Below are positions 43,347 to 48,754 of a stretch of DNA of 48,754 nt, piece after piece; position 1 is the first letter of the stretch; each line of letters begins with the position of its first letter. The notes beneath the pieces were generated by a model. The model was not told the origin of the DNA. It made no database searches and saw only the letters and a program-made list of their open reading frames with translations. This DNA is from JALZUE01 sp051251725. Lineage in GTDB: Bacteria; Pseudomonadota; Gammaproteobacteria; Enterobacterales; Alteromonadaceae. The DNA is taken from positions 1-48,754 of the forward strand of contig JBPOFN010000031.1 in assembly GCA_051251725.1 (NCBI GenBank). The letters run 5' to 3'. The translations under genes were made by a program, and so were the position numbers.

Positions 43347-44812
43347 TGTTTGCCAGTATTCGAACTTACCGAGGTTTTATTATTTTAGGTTTTAGCATTA
43401 TCGGTTCAACAATTATCAGTTTTACTCTGAAGTTAGGTAAAAATATGACAACTAAACGCGCATTTATCCTCTTCACTTTTTTCTGGCAGACGCTTGTTTT
43501 TTCGCTTGCTAGCCAAGCCCAAGCGGGCAGTGAAACAGTTCAGCCAATAAATAGTGAAAAGAAAATAAATGTCGATCAGCTCGTGTTACCTCAACATGAT
43601 GGAGTACAGCACTTAGGCGTGGCCAGTTGTGCTGCCAGTATGTGTCATGGCTCAGCTATACCGCGTTCGGGCAGTGATGTGTTACAAAATGAATATGTGG
43701 TTTGGAGCAAGCATGATGCCCACGCACAAGCGTATCAAACCTTATTAACACCAGCATCAAAAAAAATAGCCGATAAACTTGGATTAGCCAAGGCGCATCA
43801 AGCAAAGGTTTGCTTAGATTGTCATGCCGACAATATTCAAAAAACACAACAAGGTGAAAAGTTTCAACTCAGTGATGGCGTTGGCTGCGAAGCTTGTCAT
43901 GGCGGTGGCGAGCATTATATTAGTAGCCATACTAATACTAAATTAGCGCGCGATGAAAAGATACTTAACGGCTTGTTAGCGATTGATCGGCCACAAGTGC
44001 GAGCGAATATCTGTTTATCTTGTCATTTGGGTAATAAAGATAAGTTTGCATCGCACGATATTATGGGCGCGGGGCATCCGCGACTGGCTTTCGAATTAGA
44101 TACTTTTGGTATATTACAGCCATTACATTATGTTGTAGATGATGACTATAAAGCGAAAAAGTGGTTTGGTAATAGTTATATTACTTGGCTTTATGGCCAA
44201 TTTTCTGCGAGCCGTGTAACCTTAAATTTAATTGAAAATAAACTGATGAATAAAACCAGCTTATTTCCTGAACTTTCCTTGTTTGATTGTCATTCTTGTC
44301 ACCATCCAATGGATAATATTAAGTGGAATAAAACCAAAGGCCAAGGATTTAAGCCCGGCACGGTTCGGTTAAACGACGGTAATTTAAAAATGTTAATGGC
44401 AATTTCATCAATTACGCCGCTCAAAAACAAACTGCATCAAGATATTGCTGATGTCAGCCGTCATTTAAATGATAAAACATTATTAGTGAACTCAATTGCC
44501 AACTTGCGTAGTGATATTGAGCAACTGCAACATTTCTTTGCACAGCAAAGTGTTCAGCAGCAGCAAGTTGACGCTAAAAAAGTATTGCTGGAAATTCTCA
44601 CTATGGGCGGTAACCGTGCTTTTTCTGATTATATTGCCGCCGAGCAAACCGTGATGGCAATTGATTTGTTACTTGTAACAGTTGAGTTACGTGAGCATTT
44701 TGATGTTGAAATAAAACAGTTGTTTGAGTTGGTAAATAATGAAAACGATTATCAAGCACAAGTGTTAACCAGTAAAACGAAATCAATGCTGAAAAAACTA
44801 AAAAAACTGTAG
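43346..44812 (+). CDS. Pentahaem c554-like cytochrome with a CX4CH site
   Basis: Open frame of 488 codons. Haem sites: CAASMCH (a CX4CH form), CLDCH, CEACH, CLSCH and CHSCH, i.e. four CxxCH and one CX4CH. The block VLQNEYVVWSKHDAHAQAY and MGAGHPRLAFE are typical of c554-type multihaem proteins. Starts: the ATG at 43346 overlaps the upstream stop (TAATG) and would add a first hydrophobic segment; an ATG at 43445 with an AGG site gives an ordinary signal peptide (MTTKRAFILFTFFW... cut after AQA). I give the longer frame; 43445 may be the true start. Probably periplasmic, linking the inner and outer haem proteins or serving as a reductase. Confidence 0.87.
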   Translation: MFASIRTYRGFIILGFSIIGSTIISFTLKLGKNMTTKRAFILFTFFWQTLVFSLASQAQAGSETVQPINSEKKINVDQLVLPQHDGVQHLGVASCAASMCHGSAIPRSGSDVLQNEYVVWSKHDAHAQAYQTLLTPASKKIADKLGLAKAHQAKVCLDCHADNIQKTQQGEKFQLSDGVGCEACHGGGEHYISSHTNTKLARDEKILNGLLAIDRPQVRANICLSCHLGNKDKFASHDIMGAGHPRLAFELDTFGILQPLHYVVDDDYKAKKWFGNSYITWLYGQFSASRVTLNLIENKLMNKTSLFPELSLFDCHSCHHPMDNIKWNKTKGQGFKPGTVRLNDGNLKMLMAISSITPLKNKLHQDIADVSRHLNDKTLLVNSIANLRSDIEQLQHFFAQQSVQQQQVDAKKVLLEILTMGGNRAFSDYIAAEQTVMAIDLLLVTVELREHFDVEIKQLFELVNNENDYQAQVLTSKTKSMLKKLKKL

Positions 44813-44906
44813 CTTCAGGGTGTCAACGAGACTAGCCGATTTTTGAGTTATAATATTAAACAGACATCGAAAAATTAATAGTAAATTTTCAATACGGAAA
44901 TAAATA

Positions 44907-46241
44907 ATGATAAGACATTTATCAATCTTGGGATTAACGGTAGCGGCGGCTTTATCGAGTAATATTGCGCAAGCGGACTCGCAACCATTAAGTCAGTTAA
45001 AACAACATATTGAGTCTAAAGAGTATCAGCAAGCTTTTGCTTTAGCAGATAAACTCACTTATGACTTAGCAGGTGACGTTGAGTTTGACTTTTTAGCCGG
45101 CTTAGCAGCATTTGGCGCAGGTAAATATCAACAAGCGGTATTCGCTTTTGAACGAGTGGTGATGTTAGAGCCCTTGTCTTTTCATGGCCGTTATTATTTA
45201 GCCTTGGCTTATCAAAAAGTAGATAACTTGCACGCGGCACTTAATGAGCTTGATATCATATCGACCAGTCAAGCCGGTGGTGTGTTGTTAACGAGCAATC
45301 AAATCAATAAAATTTCCCTACAGCGGCAACAAATTGTTGAAAATATCACCAATAAAAAGCGCCGTTTTTCTCAAGATATTACCTTGTCTGTTGGCCATGA
45401 CAGTAATATTAACAGTGGTAGTTCGCTCGATAATATTGAATTATCTGATGGCACTGTGATCCCGTTATTCGACTCCTCTAAAATGATCAGCGCTACTGCA
45501 TTTACGGCCCGTTACCATGGCAGCTATTTACATCCTTTCGATCAGAATCAAACAGTGAAAGTTGATTTTGCTGTTCAGCAAACGCAATACCCTAACCACA
45601 GCTCGCAAAAGCGAAGTCTGCTTGATTTTAATATCAGCTATAAGCAAAAAATTTCCAATGCTGCTGCGTGGAATCTTGGTGTTGGTACTACGCCATTTTG
45701 GTTTGCTGGTGATAAGTATAGAACGCAAAACTCTGTCTTCGCGGGTTGGCAACAAACGCTTGACCGTTCGAATGGTTTTGGGCTCAATGCTATATATGCC
45801 GATGTTGACCATTACCTTTATCAAAGTTTAGATTTAACCCGTTATCAAGTGAATGCTTATTACCGCTATATCAGTACCGTTCAGCATTTATTTATTGTTA
45901 ATACTTACCAAGATAAAAATAAATTTGATTTAACCTTTAACGATAAAACCTCAATCGGTATTTCATACGTTTTAGATTATCCAATTTATGACAATGTCAC
46001 CGGAAATCTAATGTTGATGCACGAGCAGCAAAGCTATGACGGTTTAAATACCTTTAATGAATACAATGATTCGGTATTAAAGATGATCTCTAGCCGCTTT
46101 AATTATACAGGCTTTGAAGGACAACTTTTTCAGTTGCAATTAAACTATCAAGACAAAGATGTTGAGAGCGATTTAGCCGCGATGAAAATATATGAATATC
46201 ATCGCTTTGAAGCTAACTTAAAATGGAAATATAACTTCTAA
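44907..46241 (+). CDS. TPR-containing outer-membrane beta-barrel protein
   Basis: 444 residues. Signal peptide about 1-23 (ending NIAQAD), a TPR-like helical region (about 25-150; AFALADKL, AGKYQQAVFAFERVV, YLALAYQKV), then a beta-barrel (about 155-444) ending HRFEANLKWKYNF with a terminal Phe. The plan resembles DUF560/Slam-type and other barrels with periplasmic TPRs that help place surface proteins. A TATAAT box at 44849-44854 in the 94-bp gap may give it its own promoter. It precedes FecR-domain and repeat-lipoprotein genes with one-base or near overlaps. Confidence 0.8.
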   Translation: MIRHLSILGLTVAAALSSNIAQADSQPLSQLKQHIESKEYQQAFALADKLTYDLAGDVEFDFLAGLAAFGAGKYQQAVFAFERVVMLEPLSFHGRYYLALAYQKVDNLHAALNELDIISTSQAGGVLLTSNQINKISLQRQQIVENITNKKRRFSQDITLSVGHDSNINSGSSLDNIELSDGTVIPLFDSSKMISATAFTARYHGSYLHPFDQNQTVKVDFAVQQTQYPNHSSQKRSLLDFNISYKQKISNAAAWNLGVGTTPFWFAGDKYRTQNSVFAGWQQTLDRSNGFGLNAIYADVDHYLYQSLDLTRYQVNAYYRYISTVQHLFIVNTYQDKNKFDLTFNDKTSIGISYVLDYPIYDNVTGNLMLMHEQQSYDGLNTFNEYNDSVLKMISSRFNYTGFEGQLFQLQLNYQDKDVESDLAAMKIYEYHRFEANLKWKYNF

Positions 46242-47482
46242 TGAATATTTCAATTAAAACAAAATTAGTGACTAGCACCTTGTTAATCTTGGCCTTTACG
46301 CAATCAAGTTATGCGGTAGATATTGCCGGAAAAACTATGGTGGCACGAGGCCAGGTAGAAGCTAAATCAATGGATGATAGCAGTGCTCGCGCGTTAAAAC
46401 GACGCTCAGAAGTATTCGCCAATGATGTTGTCACCACGGGTGCTAATAGTAAAACCCAACTGCGGATGACTGATGGCGGCATGATTGCTTTAAAGGAAAA
46501 CTCTGAGCTGATTATTTCTCAATATAAACTCAATGCGAATGGTGAAAAAGGCTCGGTGGTTTTGGATTTAGTTGAGGGTGGCTTACGGTCAATTACCGGC
46601 GCTATTAAAGCCGATAACGGTGATTATCAATTAAACACTTCAATTGCCAGTATCGGAATTCGCGGTACACATTATGAAGTACAAATGCTTGATGGAGTTT
46701 TATGGTTGGCGGTATGGGATGGTGCCATTGATGTGACTATGGATATTGGCAGTAATGCCGGCAGTGTTTTGTCGTTAGGCGCAGGTGAAGGTTACTCTTA
46801 CGGCAATATCGATATCAATGGTAATTTTAATACTTTCATTGAACCACCTAAGGTATTTAAACAAGGTTTAAGTAGTGACTTAAGTGAGCAAGGAGGCATT
46901 GTTAATAACCGACCGGGTAAAGGTTTCACTAAAAAAAGTTTATCAGCAGAAAATCAACCAGAGCAAGCGCAGCAGTCATTAATGGTTAGTCAATTATTTA
47001 ACGATATTGAAAAAGAGCAGCAACTGGTGATCGTGCATGACAACTTACAATCACATGGCGGACAATCTATCTACGATTTAGTAACAGCCCGTGAAGGTTC
47101 GATAAACTATGGTGATGCGACGTTTAGCTCGGAGCATAACTTAACTAATTTTTCAGCAGGCATGGACATTAATTTTGATTCAGGCGAAATATCCAATGGC
47201 CAATTATCTTTTGATGATGATAAAAATAATGGTAAATGGAATGCTGTCTTTAATGGCAACATGAATATCACCAAAGATAATGTTTTTTTAGAAGTTGATG
47301 TCACCAGCGCAAGCCACGGCAATAATGTTGCTGACGGCGATATATCAGCCAAATTTATTGATGCTTCTGGCTTAGATGCACTTGTGGGTGATTTTGAATT
47401 ATATGAAGTTAGCGCTGATGGTCGAGGTAATACAGAGTCTGATGTTAGCGTTGACGGCTCTTACCAAGTGAAACGTAAATGA
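46241..47482 (+). CDS. FecR-domain protein, exported
   Basis: 413 residues. Signal peptide (about 1-25, SSYAVD), FecR domain (about 60-150; TTGANSKTQLRMTDGGMIALKENS, then SIASIGIRGTHYEV) and a C-terminal beta-rich part with FNGNMNIT and a GDISAKF strand. It lacks the N-terminal cytoplasmic segment and single helix of a sigma regulator and no ECF sigma gene is near, so it belongs to the exported FecR-type group often coded beside large repeat proteins. It starts on the last base of the barrel gene stop (TAATG). Probably binds or caps the surface structure; mechanism unknown. Confidence 0.85.
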   Translation: MNISIKTKLVTSTLLILAFTQSSYAVDIAGKTMVARGQVEAKSMDDSSARALKRRSEVFANDVVTTGANSKTQLRMTDGGMIALKENSELIISQYKLNANGEKGSVVLDLVEGGLRSITGAIKADNGDYQLNTSIASIGIRGTHYEVQMLDGVLWLAVWDGAIDVTMDIGSNAGSVLSLGAGEGYSYGNIDINGNFNTFIEPPKVFKQGLSSDLSEQGGIVNNRPGKGFTKKSLSAENQPEQAQQSLMVSQLFNDIEKEQQLVIVHDNLQSHGGQSIYDLVTAREGSINYGDATFSSEHNLTNFSAGMDINFDSGEISNGQLSFDDDKNNGKWNAVFNGNMNITKDNVFLEVDVTSASHGNNVADGDISAKFIDASGLDALVGDFELYEVSADGRGNTESDVSVDGSYQVKRK

Positions 47483-47493
47483 TAGGTCATAAA

Positions 47494-48754
47494 ATGTTTA
47501 AGTGTGCAGTACAAGTTGTTTTATTACCGTTAATTTTGATCTTAAATGCCTGTGGTGGCGCGAGCAATCAACAGAGCGCGGAGACAAGTTCGGGTTTAAA
47601 AAATGGCAACGGCGATATCACTACGGCAGATATTAATCATGCCACCAGGGTAAATGCGAGTTCATTACAAAAAGTTAGTTTTAATTATCAAGCGAGTCAA
47701 AATAGTGGCGGTGGTTTTAATCAAACAGAGCGTGCATCAGCAGTAATTGATTTACCAGATCAAAGTAAAACAGCCGCAGGAAATTTATTATTAGCGCTCG
47801 ATGTTATTGAACCAGAAGGGATCGAGCAGGTATTTTTAGATTTTTCCAATAATAACCCTGAAGTGCCAGCATTGCAGATTTGTGGTGATGGCGGCTCTGC
47901 TTGTCTTGGCTCGGCATTATTATATGGTGAAGAAACTGACAGCCAATATCGCTTATTTATTAATGGCATTAATCCGCATGATTATGGCTGGGTAAGCGGC
48001 GAAAACACCATTAATGTTTGGATTGATACTAAACTGGGCAATAGAACACTCGCCGCCACTTTTACGATTAACTGGCAAGCAGTAACGGTTAATAATTCAC
48101 AAGCTTCGTTTGTTAATGTTGTGACCGACCCAACAACCAATGTTAGCACCGGCGACTTAGTTCTGACTTGGTCACCGGTTGCGGATTATCAATTTTACAA
48201 TGTTTTTATTGCCTCACAGCCGAATGTATCAAGTAATACTTTTACTTATTTAGCCGACGGTCAAGCAAGATTATCATTAACTACTAATCGTATTGTGTTT
48301 ACCAATATAGATGTGAACAAACCTTATTATTATGCTGTCAGCGCAGTCAATGACAGCGGTGAAAGTGCTTTTAGCTTGGAAAAAGTTATTAGTATCGCGG
48401 GCGATGATATACCGGTCGCCAATAATGATGCGGCAGCGTTAAATGAAGCTGGCAATGTGATTATTGACTTGTTGGCGAATGACACAAGCTTGCAAGGTAC
48501 ATTAGCTATTGCAAGCTTTAGCCAAGGTATGAATGGCACGGTTTTCGATAATGGTGACGGTAGTGTTACTTATACTCATGATGGCAGTGAAACTTTAACC
48601 GATGCTTTTACTTATACCATTAGTAACGGCGCTTTTAACTCATCAAGTGCTACCGTCAATATTAATATTACGGCAATTAATGATGCGCCAATGGCAGCCG
48701 ATGATAGCGCGGCAGTTATTGAAGGCAGTAATGTCATTATTGATTTACGGAGTA
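47494..48754 (+). CDS. Repeat lipoprotein with FN3 and cadherin-like domains, cut by window end
   Basis: Open frame of 420 codons to the window edge without a stop. Type II signal peptide MFKCAVQVVLLPLILILNAC with lipid Cys20. A beta-domain follows, then a fibronectin-III-like domain (about 210-305; GDLVLTWSPVADYQFYNVFI, YYYAVSAVNDSGES) and two cadherin/VCBS-like repeats starting PVANNDAAALNEAG and PMAADDSAAVIEGS. The repeats probably go on past the window. An in-frame ATG at 47479 overlaps the FecR stop (ATGA); I prefer 47494 with the AGG site. Likely a large surface-exposed adhesin-like protein. Confidence 0.88.
   Translation, partial: MFKCAVQVVLLPLILILNACGGASNQQSAETSSGLKNGNGDITTADINHATRVNASSLQKVSFNYQASQNSGGGFNQTERASAVIDLPDQSKTAAGNLLLALDVIEPEGIEQVFLDFSNNNPEVPALQICGDGGSACLGSALLYGEETDSQYRLFINGINPHDYGWVSGENTINVWIDTKLGNRTLAATFTINWQAVTVNNSQASFVNVVTDPTTNVSTGDLVLTWSPVADYQFYNVFIASQPNVSSNTFTYLADGQARLSLTTNRIVFTNIDVNKPYYYAVSAVNDSGESAFSLEKVISIAGDDIPVANNDAAALNEAGNVIIDLLANDTSLQGTLAIASFSQGMNGTVFDNGDGSVTYTHDGSETLTDAFTYTISNGAFNSSSATVNINITAINDAPMAADDSAAVIEGSNVIIDLRS

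Noticed and set aside
37437..44812. Classical MtrCAB conduit
   Set aside because: There is no MtrA-sized decahaem (about 330 residues) and the surface cytochrome is neither a lipoprotein nor of MtrC layout.
46241..47482. FecR as anti-sigma regulator of iron transport
   Set aside because: The protein has an N-terminal signal peptide, not the cytoplasmic segment of FecR, and no ECF sigma factor or TonB receptor gene is next to it.

Overview
The window looks like a chromosomal segment of a marine gammaproteobacterium of the Alteromonadales, most like Colwelliaceae (Colwellia or Thalassotalea). I infer this from the low GC content as judged by eye, the AT-rich intergenic spacers, the nadA/tRNA context, and marine polysaccharide, polyol and multihaem cytochrome genes side by side. 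No database search was possible, so the organism call is an inference.

Layout. (1) 1-1573: housekeeping start, with a tRNA-Lys cut by the window edge, nadA (quinolinate synthase) and tRNA-Ser(GGA) with its terminator. (2) About 1.9-11.7 kb: a xylan-use locus. It holds a GH43 beta-xylosidase and a secreted nucleoside-hydrolase-like protein (minus strand), a divergent NrtR-type regulator with a dead Nudix box, a secreted GH8 enzyme with five accessory modules, and a GPH-family sugar:cation symporter. A nearly identical 17-bp operator-like motif lies in front of the regulator and in front of the transporter. (3) About 11.7-15.5 kb: small accessory genes (a small tyrosine-phosphatase-like protein; a nitroreductase - DUF606 transporter - GNAT operon; a Crp/Fnr-type regulator) plus a 263-bp MITE-like element that forms the 5' leader of the nitroreductase gene. 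(4) About 15.9-29.5 kb: a hexitol (mannitol/sorbitol) locus. The plus strand carries an outer-membrane porin, an ABC importer (binding protein, two permeases, ATPase), a HAD phosphatase and a SorC-type regulator. The converging minus strand carries a HAD paralogue, an NCS1-type permease, mannitol 2-dehydrogenase and a PfkB sugar kinase. The implied route is polyol to fructose to fructose-6-phosphate. The two halves meet at a bidirectional terminator and share a GATTATGCTC motif in their promoter regions.

(5) About 30.0-44.8 kb: the most unusual part, a tightly packed plus-strand operon that reads as a trans-envelope electron-transfer system. In order it encodes: a cytoplasmic fusion of a thioredoxin-reductase-like flavoprotein, two cyclic-nucleotide-binding-type domains and a four-cluster ferredoxin module; a five-helix di-haem b membrane protein; an FHA domain joined through one membrane helix to a decahaem cytochrome c; a lipoprotein with two GlcG/HbpS-type domains; an outer-membrane beta-barrel; a 1323-residue decahaem cytochrome with a C-terminal LVIVD-type propeller; and a pentahaem cytochrome with one CX4CH site. 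The haem-c motifs total 25. The parts suggest a path from NAD(P)H via Fe-S and haem b to periplasmic and outer-membrane haems, possibly gated by nucleotide or phosphoprotein signals. It does not match the Mtr architecture, because no small decahaem MtrA-type subunit is present.

(6) About 44.9-48.75 kb: a TPR/beta-barrel protein, a FecR-domain protein and a lipoprotein with fibronectin-III and cadherin-like repeats that runs off the window. They overlap or nearly abut and probably build a cell-surface structure, either with the cytochrome operon or as a separate module.
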